Positions 34,605 through 43,267 of a DNA stretch of 64,000 nucleotides are shown here, piece after piece (the first letter of the stretch is position 1; each line of letters starts with the position of its first letter). This DNA comes from Thermohalobaculum sp951813525. Lineage in GTDB: Bacteria > Pseudomonadota > Alphaproteobacteria > Rhodobacterales > Rhodobacteraceae. The stretch is from positions 2,294,001 through 2,358,000 of the forward strand of contig CATOTJ020000002.1 of NCBI GenBank assembly GCA_951813525.2, given 5' to 3'. The position numbers and the translations under genes were made by a program. Below the pieces are notes generated by a model. It worked only from the letters and a program-made list of their open reading frames with translations. It was not told where the DNA came from and did not search any database.

Positions 34605-35792
34605 TCAGTCCTGCGCCCGCAGCCAGGCACCCAGGGCGCCGCGTTCGGCGTCGGTCATTCCGGACTCGTTACCCAGCGGCATCGCGTTGGTTGAAACCGC
34701 CTGCAGAAGAATCTTGTCGCGATGGGTGCGTAGGGCCGCGATATTTTCCAGCGCGACACCGCCTGGCGCTTCGTCGAAGGCCTCGTGCATTGGAACCGCT
34801 GCATGGCAGGCCGCGCAATGGGCCGCGACGATGGCCATGACTTCGGTGTCGCTGGGCGCGGCGATCTCCGGTCCGGCAGGCCGCCAGGCCGTCAACATGA
34901 CCAGCCCGGCAACCAACACCCCTGTCACTGGCCACTGCCAGGCGATCTGCGCACCGTGAACGCCGCCTTCGTGCAGATTGAACCAATGGCGCACGACCAC
35001 CCCGATCAACAGAACTAACGCGACGACGGCCCATGCAAACGAATGGCCGAATGTCATCGGGTAGTGGTTCGACAACATCAAAAACAGAACCGGCAGCGTC
35101 AGGTAATTGTTGTGGGTCGACCGAAGTTTGGCGATTTGCCCAAATCGTGCGTCCGGCACACGGCCAGCCTGTAAATCGGCAACGACGATCCGTTGGTTCG
35201 GAATGATCACCAGAAAGACATTGCCCGTCATGAACGTCGCGATCGTCGCCCCGACCTGGATAAACGCCGCGCGGGCTGAAAACACCTGCGCATATCCCCA
35301 ACTGGCAACGACCAGCGCCACGAACAAAACGGCAAACATCACCTCGGGGCGAGTGCGCAGCGGCGACTTGCACAATAGATCATACAGCAACCAACCCGCC
35401 GCCAACCCAAGCACCGAAATGCCAATGGCTTGCCAGGGCGTCAGATCCGCGACCGATCGATCTATCAAATAGGCCGAAGCACCCCAGTAATAGGTCACCG
35501 CCATCAGCGCGAAGCCCGACAGCCAGGTCAGATAGCTTTCCCACCGGAACCAATGCAGATCGGCGGGCATCTTCTCGGGCGCCACCAGGTACTTTTGCGT
35601 ATGGTAAAACCCCCCGCCATGGACCGTCCAATTTTCGCCGTTGACGGTCTCGGGCATCGCCGAATGACGCTTGAGGCTGGAATCCAGCCACATGAAGTAA
35701 AACGAAGACCCGATCCAGCCGATCCCAGCGACAATATGTGCCCAGCGCAGCAGCAGGCTCGACCAATCTTGGATTATGGCGGTGTCAATCAT
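34605..35792 (-). CDS. puuD: Membrane urate oxidase PuuD with C-terminal cytochrome c domain
   Basis: A 395-aa inner-membrane protein. About eight helices make up the PuuD (urate hydroxylase) domain (residues 1-300: HIVAGIGWIGSSFYFMWLDS, GGGFYHTQKY, RSTHNNYLTLPVLFLMLSNH). A C-terminal cytochrome c domain follows, with one haem site CAACH and Met ligand candidates in NAMPLGNESGMT. It should oxidise urate to 5-hydroxyisourate and pass electrons through the haem to the respiratory chain. ATG at 35792 (MIDTAIIQDW) was chosen; the upstream frame is antisense to the next gene. It is transcribed away from the OHCU decarboxylase gene. Confidence 0.9.
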   Translation of the reverse strand: MIDTAIIQDWSSLLLRWAHIVAGIGWIGSSFYFMWLDSSLKRHSAMPETVNGENWTVHGGGFYHTQKYLVAPEKMPADLHWFRWESYLTWLSGFALMAVTYYWGASAYLIDRSVADLTPWQAIGISVLGLAAGWLLYDLLCKSPLRTRPEVMFAVLFVALVVASWGYAQVFSARAAFIQVGATIATFMTGNVFLVIIPNQRIVVADLQAGRVPDARFGQIAKLRSTHNNYLTLPVLFLMLSNHYPMTFGHSFAWAVVALVLLIGVVVRHWFNLHEGGVHGAQIAWQWPVTGVLVAGLVMLTAWRPAGPEIAAPSDTEVMAIVAAHCAACHAAVPMHEAFDEAPGGVALENIAALRTHRDKILLQAVSTNAMPLGNESGMTDAERGALGAWLRAQD

Positions 35793-35912
35793 CACACCAC
35801 TATTGCCCCAGCCCGCCAGACAAGGAAAGTAGGGGCGCGGCTGGCGGGTGGGCCGGGGCGCGCAACAACGCGCACGGGGCGCCCAAAAAGCCCGCAGAGC
35901 GGGAGAGTGGTA

Positions 35913-36446
35913 TTGCAAACGCGCAGCCGAACAGATCCGGACAGCAATGGCGGGGCACCGATCGGTGGAAGTTCCAGCGATTTTGTCCAACGATTCGCCG
36001 GCGTCTATGAACATTCGCCCTGGGTCGCAGAAGCGGCCGCCGAAGGGGGGGGGCCGCACGATCCGGCAACGGCGCTTCGCGAAGCGGTCGAGGCAGCGCC
36101 TAAGGAGCGCCAGCTGGCGCTCCTGCGCGCGCATCCCGATCTGGCCGGCAAACTGGCCCTGGCCGATAACCTGACCGATGCGTCCTCAGCCGAACAACGT
36201 GGCGCGGGACTGGATTGCTGCTCATCAGCCGAACTGGCCGCCTTTCAGGGCCTAAATGCCCGATATCAGGAACGGTTCGGCTTTCCGTTCATCCTTGCTG
36301 TCCGCGGCCATGATCGCGCGTCGATTCTGGAACAATTCCGGCGCCGCGTCGACAACGATCCCGAAGCAGAATTCAGAACTGCGCTGGATCAGGTTCACCG
36401 TATTGCGGTGCTGCGCATTGCAGACCTGACTGGGGAAACGCCATGA
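35913..36446 (+). CDS. uraD: OHCU decarboxylase
   Basis: A 177-aa 2-oxo-4-hydroxy-4-carboxy-5-ureidoimidazoline decarboxylase that finishes urate conversion to S-allantoin. Motifs: FVQRFAGVYEHSPWVAEAA, the catalytic-His region LRAHPDLAGKLALAD, and LNARYQERFGFPFILAVRG. The start is uncertain: TTG 35913 has GGGAG at a good distance (7 nt) while GTG 35907 is too close to it. The first 22 residues are Ser/Gly-rich and non-conserved. The stop overlaps the next gene as ATGA. No 5-hydroxyisourate hydrolase gene is nearby in the window. Confidence 0.87.
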   Translation: MQTRSRTDPDSNGGAPIGGSSSDFVQRFAGVYEHSPWVAEAAAEGGGPHDPATALREAVEAAPKERQLALLRAHPDLAGKLALADNLTDASSAEQRGAGLDCCSSAELAAFQGLNARYQERFGFPFILAVRGHDRASILEQFRRRVDNDPEAEFRTALDQVHRIAVLRIADLTGETP

Positions 36447-37264
36447 CATCCTATGCCGGTCCGCCCGGCGGCCTGCCGCCGCAAAGCGCACTGATGACCC
36501 AACGCGCGGTCTTTACCGAAGCTTACGCCGTCCTGCCCCGGGGCACGATGCGCGACATCACATCCAGCCAATACCCGGGATGGCAAGGCGCACGCGGCTG
36601 GCAGCTGGCAAGGCCGCTCACCGGATTTGCCGAAACATTTGCGCAGTCGATTATGGAACTTTCTCCGGGCGGCGGATCGGACAACCCCGAACCCGACCCC
36701 GGCGCCGAAGCGGTTTTGTTCGTCACCGATGGCTCGCTGGATCTGACCATTGCCGGTGCCGACCATACGCTCGGGGCAGGCGGATATGCCTATATCCCGC
36801 CAAAGGCCCGATGGACCGTCCGGAACGGCGCGATAGCACCGGTGCAGTTCCACTGGATCCGCAAACGATATGAACCGGCGCCGGACCAGTCACTGCCCGA
36901 CCCGATCGTAACGAACGAGGCCGAACATCCGCCCCTGGCGATGCCGGACACGCAGGGACGGTGGGCAACAACGCGGTTTGTCGAACCGGACGACTTGCGC
37001 CATGACATGCATGTCAACATCGTGACGTTCGAACCGGGCGGTTCAATTCCGTTCGAGGAAACGCACGTCATGGAGCATGGACTTTACGTTTTGGAAGGGA
37101 AAGCCGCCTACCGGTTGAACCGCGACTGGATCGAGGTCGAGGCTGGCGACTTCATGTGGCTACGGGCCTTTTGCCCGCAGGCCTGCTATGCGGCGGGGCC
37201 GGGACGGTTTCGCTATCTCCTCTACAAAGACGTAAACCGTCACCCGAAGCTGGTCCTGCCGTGA
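36443..37264 (+). CDS. allE: (S)-ureidoglycine aminohydrolase (bicupin)
   Basis: A 273-aa two-cupin Mn enzyme that converts S-ureidoglycine to S-ureidoglycolate and ammonia. The first cupin covers about residues 60-140 (AEAVLFVTDGSLDLTIAGAD, GGYAYIPPKARWTVRN). The second, about 185-265, holds the metal site PFEETHVMEHGLYVLEGKAA and GDFMWLRAFCPQACYA. Start and stop overlap both neighbours (ATGA upstream, GTGA downstream), so it is co-translated with uraD and allA. This supports a single ureide-breakdown transcript. Confidence 0.9.
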   Translation: MTSYAGPPGGLPPQSALMTQRAVFTEAYAVLPRGTMRDITSSQYPGWQGARGWQLARPLTGFAETFAQSIMELSPGGGSDNPEPDPGAEAVLFVTDGSLDLTIAGADHTLGAGGYAYIPPKARWTVRNGAIAPVQFHWIRKRYEPAPDQSLPDPIVTNEAEHPPLAMPDTQGRWATTRFVEPDDLRHDMHVNIVTFEPGGSIPFEETHVMEHGLYVLEGKAAYRLNRDWIEVEAGDFMWLRAFCPQACYAAGPGRFRYLLYKDVNRHPKLVLP

Positions 37265-37737
37265 CCCTGGTAATCGAGCGCCTGACCCGCGAGGCCTTTT
37301 CTCCGTTTGGCGAGGTGATCGAAACCGAAGGGGCCGAGCAGTTCACGATTAATCAGGGCACGACAACCCGGTTTCACGCATTGGCTGGGGTCGAAGCCGG
37401 ACCCGATGCGCGGGCGATCCTGTCAATTTTTCGCGGAACACGCCGGCCCAGCCCGATCGCCCTGAAAATGCTGGAGCGCCACCCGCTCGGCAGCCAGGCC
37501 TTTTTCCCGCTGACGCCGCATGATTGGTTGATCGTCGTTGCCGATGCCCCGTCGGCGGATCGGTTACGGTGTTTTCGTGCCCGTGGGGATCAGGGTGTCA
37601 ACTATGCCCGCGGCGTCTGGCATCACCCATTGCTGGTGTTGGAACCGGTCCACGACTTCCTGATCGTCGATCGGGACGGACCAGGCGACAACCTCGAGGA
37701 ACGGAACCTGGACCGGAATGTACTCCTGACGGTCTAA
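37261..37737 (+). CDS. allA: Ureidoglycolate lyase
   Basis: A 158-aa ureidoglycolate lyase (allantoicase-type beta fold) that splits ureidoglycolate into glyoxylate and urea. Typical motifs are AFSPFGEVIETEG, TTRFHALAGV, LERHPLGSQAFFPL, VNYARGVWHHPLLVL and DFLIVDRDGPGDNLEE. GTG at 37261 overlaps the allE stop as GTGA; an earlier frame start at 37156 is rejected because it lies inside allE. It is the last gene of the plus-strand ureide set and is convergent with the STAS gene 9 nt away. Confidence 0.92.
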   Translation: MTLVIERLTREAFSPFGEVIETEGAEQFTINQGTTTRFHALAGVEAGPDARAILSIFRGTRRPSPIALKMLERHPLGSQAFFPLTPHDWLIVVADAPSADRLRCFRARGDQGVNYARGVWHHPLLVLEPVHDFLIVDRDGPGDNLEERNLDRNVLLTV

Positions 37738-37746
37738 ATAGCTCTA

Positions 37747-38091
37747 TCAGGCACGCACCTCGTCCAGTGCTGCATCAACATTCGGTCGGGTTGTCAGCAA
37801 CTGATCGATCCCGCACATCTCCACGGTTTCCAGCACAGTGCCCTGCATGCCGACTGTAACCATCTGTCGTCCATCTTCGATCAACGCTCGCTCGAACTGG
37901 ACAAGCAGGCTCATGCCAGCGCTGCAGATAAATTCCAGCGCACTAAGATCGACAATCAGTGATGCGGTATGTTCCCCCCGCACAGCCTTTTCCAGAACGG
38001 CGCGGAATGCCCCGCAATCCGAATGGAACATCGGCCCGCTGATTTCCAGCAGGCCCGCGCCCATCGAAGTGCTTAAAACGTACTCCGCCAA
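37747..38091 (-). CDS. STAS-domain anti-sigma factor antagonist-like protein
   Basis: A 114-aa single STAS domain. The conserved core is LIVDLSALEFICSAGMSLLV, where the Ser-Ala-Gly after FIC corresponds to the phosphorylatable Ser position of SpoIIAA/RsbV-type antagonists. It should bind the ATPase-like protein encoded 157 nt upstream on the same strand (RsbW-like), forming a partner-switching pair. No sigma factor or phosphatase gene of the usual set is present nearby, so the output is unknown. Confidence 0.85.
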   Translation of the reverse strand: MAEYVLSTSMGAGLLEISGPMFHSDCGAFRAVLEKAVRGEHTASLIVDLSALEFICSAGMSLLVQFERALIEDGRQMVTVGMQGTVLETVEMCGIDQLLTTRPNVDAALDEVRA

Positions 38092-38248
38092 GTTGGTATC
38101 CTAGATAGTCCCAAGGTCTGAATGACTATTAATTCATATAATGAGCAACAATGGTTTCACAATTCTCAATATGTCGAGCAAACGCAAAAATAGCACGCCT
38201 TGCCACCGCAATCGACCCAAATTACCCGATGAACTTAGGGGCTTGGCC

Positions 38249-38647
38249 CTAATCCTCTTCCAGAACCGTTGCTTCAAAGACGTTGCCGCCTTCATCCGTC
38301 CGATAATCGAGACGCGCGGACAACCCCCGGATCAAGCTGATCCCCTGGCCCCCGATATCGCCGGATTTTCGGACCAGATGCGTTGTAGGATCAAAGGCTG
38401 ACGCGCTGTCACGGATCGAAACCATCGCACCGCCCGGGACAGACGTCAGGTCCACATGAAAGTAACTTCCGGAATTGACCGCTTTGTCATGACGGATGAG
38501 GTTTGAACAATACTCATCGACAATTACGGCCAGCCGGTGCGCAATGGACCGGGCCACGCCCGATTGGTCAGCCGATGCCAAAAGCGCGTCAAGACCAGCG
38601 CGAATGCCGTCATCGGAGATTGGAAACTTCATTTTTTTGGCAGTCAT
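38249..38647 (-). CDS. RsbW-like serine kinase/anti-sigma ATPase
   Basis: A 132-aa GHKL-fold ATP-binding protein of the RsbW/SpoIIAB type. The N-box is RLAVIVDEYCSNLIRHD, and the glycine-rich G-box is GGQGISLIRGLSARLDYR. The first ATG at 38647 (MTAKKMKFPI) or 38632 could be used. It is expected to phosphorylate the STAS protein downstream and to bind a regulator. The 157 nt between the two genes hold no obvious feature. Confidence 0.84.
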   Translation of the reverse strand: MTAKKMKFPISDDGIRAGLDALLASADQSGVARSIAHRLAVIVDEYCSNLIRHDKAVNSGSYFHVDLTSVPGGAMVSIRDSASAFDPTTHLVRKSGDIGGQGISLIRGLSARLDYRTDEGGNVFEATVLEED

Positions 38648-38722
38648 TTCAGAACAGTGCTAGTGTCCGGGCTGGGGGCCTGACAAGTCCGCTTGCGATG
38701 CAGGCGGCCTAGGAATGGAAGT

Positions 38723-39187
38723 GTGAAAGTGCTCATTCGACATATTTCCGGAATGATAGGCGTCATTCTGATTCTTGCAGGCCTGACGATAGACAGCAAG
38801 GCAGAGGACCGCATCGGGATGATCAAGGTCGTCTCGGGCGATGCGACAGTCATCAGCAAAGGCACCGAGACACCGGCCAAGGCGGGCACGCCCCTTTTCG
38901 AAGGCGACATCGTCCGCACAGGCGACAACAGCGCCGTCGGCATGACTTTCTCGGACAATTCGCGGTTGTCGATGGGACCGAAATCTGAAGTGTCTATCGA
39001 GAGTTACGCCTACAGCAGGCCCGGACGTAAAGATTCATTCGACGCACGCCTAAAACGGGGCAGCCTTACCGCAACATCCGGGCAGATTGCCAAATCGCGA
39101 CCGTTGGCGATGCGTGTCCTGATGCCAACAACCGTTCTGGGTGTCAAAGGCACGACGCTGGCAGCTAGGGTCGGGGGCGACGCTTGA
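38723..39187 (+). CDS. FecR-domain secreted protein
   Basis: A 154-aa protein with a signal peptide (HISGMIGVILILAGLTIDS, cleavage near KAE-D). A FecR domain follows: IKVVSGDATVISKGTETPAK, GDIVRTGDNSAVGMTFSDNS, and the hallmark end MPTTVLGVKGTTLAARV. It lacks the cytoplasmic anti-sigma part of classical FecR, so it is a periplasmic sensing or structural protein. GTG at 38723 has AGGAATGG upstream. The stop overlaps the TTG start of the next gene (OmpA-like), so the two are coupled. It is divergent from the RsbW-like gene. Confidence 0.84.
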   Translation: MKVLIRHISGMIGVILILAGLTIDSKAEDRIGMIKVVSGDATVISKGTETPAKAGTPLFEGDIVRTGDNSAVGMTFSDNSRLSMGPKSEVSIESYAYSRPGRKDSFDARLKRGSLTATSGQIAKSRPLAMRVLMPTTVLGVKGTTLAARVGGDA

Positions 39188-40227
39188 AACGGCTTCTTCT
39201 GGTCGGTGCGCTTGCCTGCATGGCGAGTTGCACCGCGACTGAACGTGAACAGGGTTGGCTGAATGGCGATGCGTGGAGCGTCGAATCAGCGCAAGCCCTG
39301 CCGGCGCCGCAGGACCCCTATCTGGCCGCCCTGCGCGAAGGATATCTTAAGCTCGCCGCAGTCGAACTGGCCGAATACGACTGGAACGACGCCGCGGAGT
39401 TTCGCGGCCGCGCCGTAAGAGCATCGAACGGCCAGCGTTTTGGCCCGCTTGATCCTGGCGCGATGCGAATTCCACAGGCCGCAGGCGAAGGTCTGACAAC
39501 AGCCTATGTCGAGATTACCAACTATGTGGCCAGTGAAGGTGCGATGTTGCGTGCTGCCCGGCAAATCGGCGAGGCGCAGGTCCAGTTCGATTGTTGGGTA
39601 AAAGAAGCCGAAGAAGGACACCAAGTCGACGATATCGCCGCGTGCCGCGATGCTTATCAATTGATGATCGTCTTGATCCGCGATCTTGCGCAACTGCCCG
39701 ATAACATGGCGGTCGTATTACCGGAAGAAGGCGGCGGTGCCCCGGGCGGTATCGAACTGGCACAAGGTGGCAAGAAAATCTTGCTGGACCGGCCCTACGC
39801 AGCGGCCGGCATTGGCGAGGCGTTCGGCGATCTGCCCGTCGCTGAAGGCGAAATCAAAGATGCTTTTGCCGGTGCCCTCGCGGCCCGTCCCAAGCCGCCG
39901 AAAGAGTTTGTGATCACCTTCGAATTCAACTCGACCGTCGTGGACGACCAGGCGTTCGAGGCGATCTTGTTAGCGGCCGCCGATGCGCGGAGCCGGCCTG
40001 CCGCCGAAGTCATCGTAACCGGGTTTGCCGACGCGGTCGGGGACGGAGCGGCCAATCTCGCCATATCCCGGCGCCGCGCGGCGATCGTTGCCGAGACGAT
40101 CGAGAACGAATTGCGCAATCACGAAGAGGTCAGTTTCCAAAGCGGGGGCAAGGGCGAGCGCGAGCTGGTCGTCAATAAGCCTGGCCGCGAGGAGGAAAAC
40201 CGGCGAGTCGTGATCCTGGTCCGGTGA
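39184..40227 (+). CDS. OmpA-like outer-membrane lipoprotein
   Basis: A 347-aa lipoprotein with a signal peptide and lipobox (MKRLLLVGALACMASC, Cys 16). A helical domain of about 180 residues follows, with a conserved DWNDAAEFRGRA segment. The C-terminal OmpA/MotB domain starts near residue 238 (FVITFEFNSTVVDDQAFEAI, VTGFADAVGDGAANLAISRR). It is likely tethered to the outer membrane and binds peptidoglycan. TTG at 39184 is the only start that fits the signal peptide and it overlaps the FecR-gene stop. Confidence 0.86.
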   Translation: MKRLLLVGALACMASCTATEREQGWLNGDAWSVESAQALPAPQDPYLAALREGYLKLAAVELAEYDWNDAAEFRGRAVRASNGQRFGPLDPGAMRIPQAAGEGLTTAYVEITNYVASEGAMLRAARQIGEAQVQFDCWVKEAEEGHQVDDIAACRDAYQLMIVLIRDLAQLPDNMAVVLPEEGGGAPGGIELAQGGKKILLDRPYAAAGIGEAFGDLPVAEGEIKDAFAGALAARPKPPKEFVITFEFNSTVVDDQAFEAILLAAADARSRPAAEVIVTGFADAVGDGAANLAISRRRAAIVAETIENELRNHEEVSFQSGGKGERELVVNKPGREEENRRVVILVR

Positions 40228-40280
40228 TCCGTTGCAGCAAAGTTCAATGGCTATTCTACAAACACTGAACGCACCGCTCG

Positions 40281-42515
40281 TCAGGCTGTCGAACGATATT
40301 CAGGCTCGCGTGCTGACCAGTCATCCAAAAAGGCAGGCACCTCTGCTGCCGGGATGGGTTTGGAGAAAACGTAACCCTGCAGCACGTCGCAACCCAGCGT
40401 TCGCAACAGCTTGGAGTGGTCGGTCGTCTCGACACCCTCTGCGACCACCCTCACATCCAGCGATTTGCCGATCTCAATAATCGACCGGACAAGGTCGCGG
40501 CGGGCCGGGTCGGTCGTGACCGTGTGCACCAGTTCACGGTCGATCTTAATTGCATCCGGGCGCAACTTGACCAGTGAAATGATCGAGGCGTGGCCCGACC
40601 CAAAATCGTCCAACTCGACATCGATGCCCATCTCTTTCAGCATATCGATATGCCAGACAATCGTCTCGTCCGCGTCGTCCAGAAAGACCGATTCCAGCAA
40701 TTCGAAGGCGAGCAATCCCCGCGGCAAGTTCATCGCCTTAAGGTTTTCGATGAGGCCGACCTCACGAAGGCGCCTGGACGACACGTTTACCGAAAGTCGC
40801 GGAACCCGATACCCGGCGTCGGTCCAGCGGGCATAATCCGCCATCGTCGCCTCCAGGATCATCCGGTCGATATCAGAGACGACGTTCAACTCCTCCGCCA
40901 TGCCCAGAAAAGCTACCGGGGGCAGCAACCCGTCATTGGGGTTCTGCCAACGCGCCAGCGCCTCGAACCCCGCAATCTCCATCGTCTGCGCATCGATCTG
41001 TGCTTGATAATGCGGGATGAACTCGTCGCGCTTCAGCCCGGCGCGAATGCCATCTGCGATCAATTTATTCTGGATGATCTCGGCCTGAAGCTCGGTCGAG
41101 AAATATTCCAGCCGCCCGCGGCCATGGTTCTTGGCACGGTAAAGCGCAATATCTGCATTGACCAGCAAATCGCTCGGGTTGATTTGTCTGCCCCGTGCGG
41201 TGGCGATCCCGATGCTGGCGCCAAACCAGTAATCGCGGCCTTCAAACGGAAAGGGAATGGCGGTTTGGGTCAGAATGCGCTCTGCGATCTGGCCTGGCAT
41301 GTTGATGCCGCCTGACCCCGTGCAGACAATGCAAAACTCGTCGCCGCCGATGCGGGCCACGAAGTCTTCGGCACGGACGTTTTCCTTGAGGATACTTGCG
41401 ACACTCACCAGCAATGCGTCGCCCGCCGCATGGCCTGCGGTGTCGTTGATCTGCTTGAAACGGTCCAGATCGATATGCAGCACCGCCAGCCAATCGCCGC
41501 TGCGGTGGCAGGCGGCTGACAACTCGCCCATCCGCTCATCCAGAAATCGTCGATTTGCGATCCCGGTCAATGGGTCGTGCAATGCTGTGTGCTGAATTTC
41601 GGCCTGCACCTGCAACATTGCCTCGGCCTGTTCTTCCAGCAGGGAATTGGCCTGCTGAAGCGAAATCATCGCTTCGGACTTCTCGCGATTGGCCGCTTTC
41701 AAGTCGCGGTTCGCCCGCTGGAATTCGGCGTGCTTCTTCTCCTCTTCCGTGACATCGCGCCCGAATCCGCGATACCCTTTGAACGCGCCGTCCGAGCCAA
41801 AAATCGGCTTTCCGGTACTGGAGATGCACTTTCTGACACCGTCTTTTCCTATCAACCAAAAGCGAAAATCCTGAAACGGCTTGTGTTGATCCAGCCATGC
41901 CAGATGCATTTCCATTTCCAGCGACAGTTCCTCGTCACCGATTAGCTCTAGGCGTGTCAGGCCGATGATTTCTTCCTTTTTGGCCCCCAACGCCGCTTCC
42001 AGTTGGTGCGAAACATAAGAAAATCTCAGATCCGGTCCCATTTCCCACAACCAGTCGAGCGACATTTCAACAAAGTCGCGCTGGCGCTCCGTGGCATAGG
42101 CCAGTTCGCGTGCAAGACGGTGATCTTCGGTCGCATCTTGAATGACACCCAAAATACCGGTCGTACGCCCATCGTCCCCGACCTCGCATTCGCCGACCAA
42201 ATGAAAGTGCCGCGGCGCTCCATCCGGGTGATCGTAATCGACATCCAGGCTGAAGCCTTTCTGTTCGATCACACTGCACCTAATCAGCGCGCTCAATTCC
42301 GTCTGTCCTGCTTCCGGCAGGATACTAAGTGCCTCCGACAGCGCGCCGCCCATCTGACCGTCGGTCAAACCGAACAGATGCTGCACCTCGGGCGACCATT
42401 CCACCCGGTCGCCACCAACCGCCCAATACCAGTGACCAAAACGTCCCAGCTTTTCCGCCAATTCGTATTGGCGCAAGTTCCTGATACTCGGCAGGTCGTG
42501 CTCTCGCAGATCCAT
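40281..42515 (-). CDS. PAS-GGDEF-EAL cyclic-di-GMP protein
   Basis: A 744-aa cytoplasmic protein that could both make and break cyclic di-GMP. Two PAS/PAC units cover residues 20-290 (HWYWAVGGDRVEWSPEVQHL, LRFSYVSHQLEAAL). A coiled-coil linker spans about 290-340. The GGDEF domain (about 345-505) has an intact ARIGGDEFCIV and an RAED inhibitory site 5 residues before it. The EAL domain (about 520-740) has FEALARW, VNVSS, FELLES, ELDDFGSGHAS, IKIDREL and EGVET. All residues usually needed for both activities are present. ATG at 42515 was chosen; the frame extends to 42821 without homology. Confidence 0.92.
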   Translation of the reverse strand: MDLREHDLPSIRNLRQYELAEKLGRFGHWYWAVGGDRVEWSPEVQHLFGLTDGQMGGALSEALSILPEAGQTELSALIRCSVIEQKGFSLDVDYDHPDGAPRHFHLVGECEVGDDGRTTGILGVIQDATEDHRLARELAYATERQRDFVEMSLDWLWEMGPDLRFSYVSHQLEAALGAKKEEIIGLTRLELIGDEELSLEMEMHLAWLDQHKPFQDFRFWLIGKDGVRKCISSTGKPIFGSDGAFKGYRGFGRDVTEEEKKHAEFQRANRDLKAANREKSEAMISLQQANSLLEEQAEAMLQVQAEIQHTALHDPLTGIANRRFLDERMGELSAACHRSGDWLAVLHIDLDRFKQINDTAGHAAGDALLVSVASILKENVRAEDFVARIGGDEFCIVCTGSGGINMPGQIAERILTQTAIPFPFEGRDYWFGASIGIATARGRQINPSDLLVNADIALYRAKNHGRGRLEYFSTELQAEIIQNKLIADGIRAGLKRDEFIPHYQAQIDAQTMEIAGFEALARWQNPNDGLLPPVAFLGMAEELNVVSDIDRMILEATMADYARWTDAGYRVPRLSVNVSSRRLREVGLIENLKAMNLPRGLLAFELLESVFLDDADETIVWHIDMLKEMGIDVELDDFGSGHASIISLVKLRPDAIKIDRELVHTVTTDPARRDLVRSIIEIGKSLDVRVVAEGVETTDHSKLLRTLGCDVLQGYVFSKPIPAAEVPAFLDDWSAREPEYRSTA

Positions 42516-42621
42516 GCTTTTTATCCCTGGGTCAGCATTTGAAGCATCAGGAAACGTCGCACAGAAACAATAATTGTCCGTTATGCTGTGATTTAGCAGA
42601 TCTGAAATGGCTAACTTGCGC

Positions 42622-42891
42622 TCAGGCTGCCCCCGTGCCGTCGGTCGGGCCATCCTGTGGCCCCTGCCCCTCTCCCGGCACTGGATCGTATCCGGATCCG
42701 CCACCAGGCCGGCAACGCACGATCCGGCGCAGCGACAACCAGCCGCCACGAAAGGCGCCATGGCGTTCCAGCGCCTCCAACGCATACGCCGAACATGTTG
42801 GCTGAAACCGGCAATTTGCACCCAAAAGGGGGCTGATCACCAACCGGTAGAAATGCACCGGCAGTGCAAATATGCGGGCCAGCAGGCTCAA
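42622..42891 (-). CDS. yidD: Membrane protein insertion efficiency factor YidD
   Basis: An 89-aa YidD protein, a small membrane-associated helper of membrane-protein insertion. Signature: IFALPVHFYRLVISPLLGAN followed by CRFQPTCSAYALEALERHGA and GGWLSLRRIVRCRPGG. TTG at 42891 overlaps the rnpA stop (TTGA), with GGAAGG upstream. The C-terminal 25 residues are Gly/Pro-rich. Normally yidC follows; here the next gene is the GGDEF-EAL gene, so the cluster is truncated or rearranged. Confidence 0.92.
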   Translation of the reverse strand: MSLLARIFALPVHFYRLVISPLLGANCRFQPTCSAYALEALERHGAFRGGWLSLRRIVRCRPGGGSGYDPVPGEGQGPQDGPTDGTGAA

Positions 42892-43253
42892 TCCCGCGCC
42901 TTCCGCGGGGCATGAACGCGCGCCAGCGCTAAGCGCAGATCCGCCAACAGATCGTGAAAGGAACGCGCTAGGGTCGCCCCAGCTCGGCCGATCAGGACAT
43001 AATCCCAACCATCCCGTCCACACCCGGCGAAAACGTCCGCTGCAGCGGCGCGCAACCGCCGCTTCGCCCGGCTGCGGACCACAGAATTTCCGACTTTTTT
43101 CGAGCAGGTGTACCCGACGCGCAGGCCGTCGACATCCTCATCTGGGCGGCGTTCGCGAGCCTGCAGAATCAAACCTGACGCCGCCCATCGGCGCGCCCTG
43201 GCACAGGCCAGGAAATCCCGGCGCTTCTTCAATGTTGGTGGCGGTGCCGGCAT
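42888..43253 (-). CDS. rnpA: Ribonuclease P protein component
   Basis: A 121-aa RnpA protein that assists the catalytic RNA in 5' maturation of tRNAs. It shows the N-terminal TLKKRRDFLACARARR, VGYTCSKKVGNSVVRSRAKR and RLRAA (the RNR-type RNA-binding motif), and a C-terminal DYVLIGRAGATLARSFHDLL. ATG at 43253 was chosen because the conserved region starts at LKKR and rpmH ends 14 nt upstream; the longer frame overlaps rpmH. Standard operon order rpmH-rnpA-yidD. Confidence 0.93.
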   Translation of the reverse strand: MPAPPPTLKKRRDFLACARARRWAASGLILQARERRPDEDVDGLRVGYTCSKKVGNSVVRSRAKRRLRAAAADVFAGCGRDGWDYVLIGRAGATLARSFHDLLADLRLALARVHAPRKARD

Positions 43254-43267
43254 GGCCGGCCCGGGCC

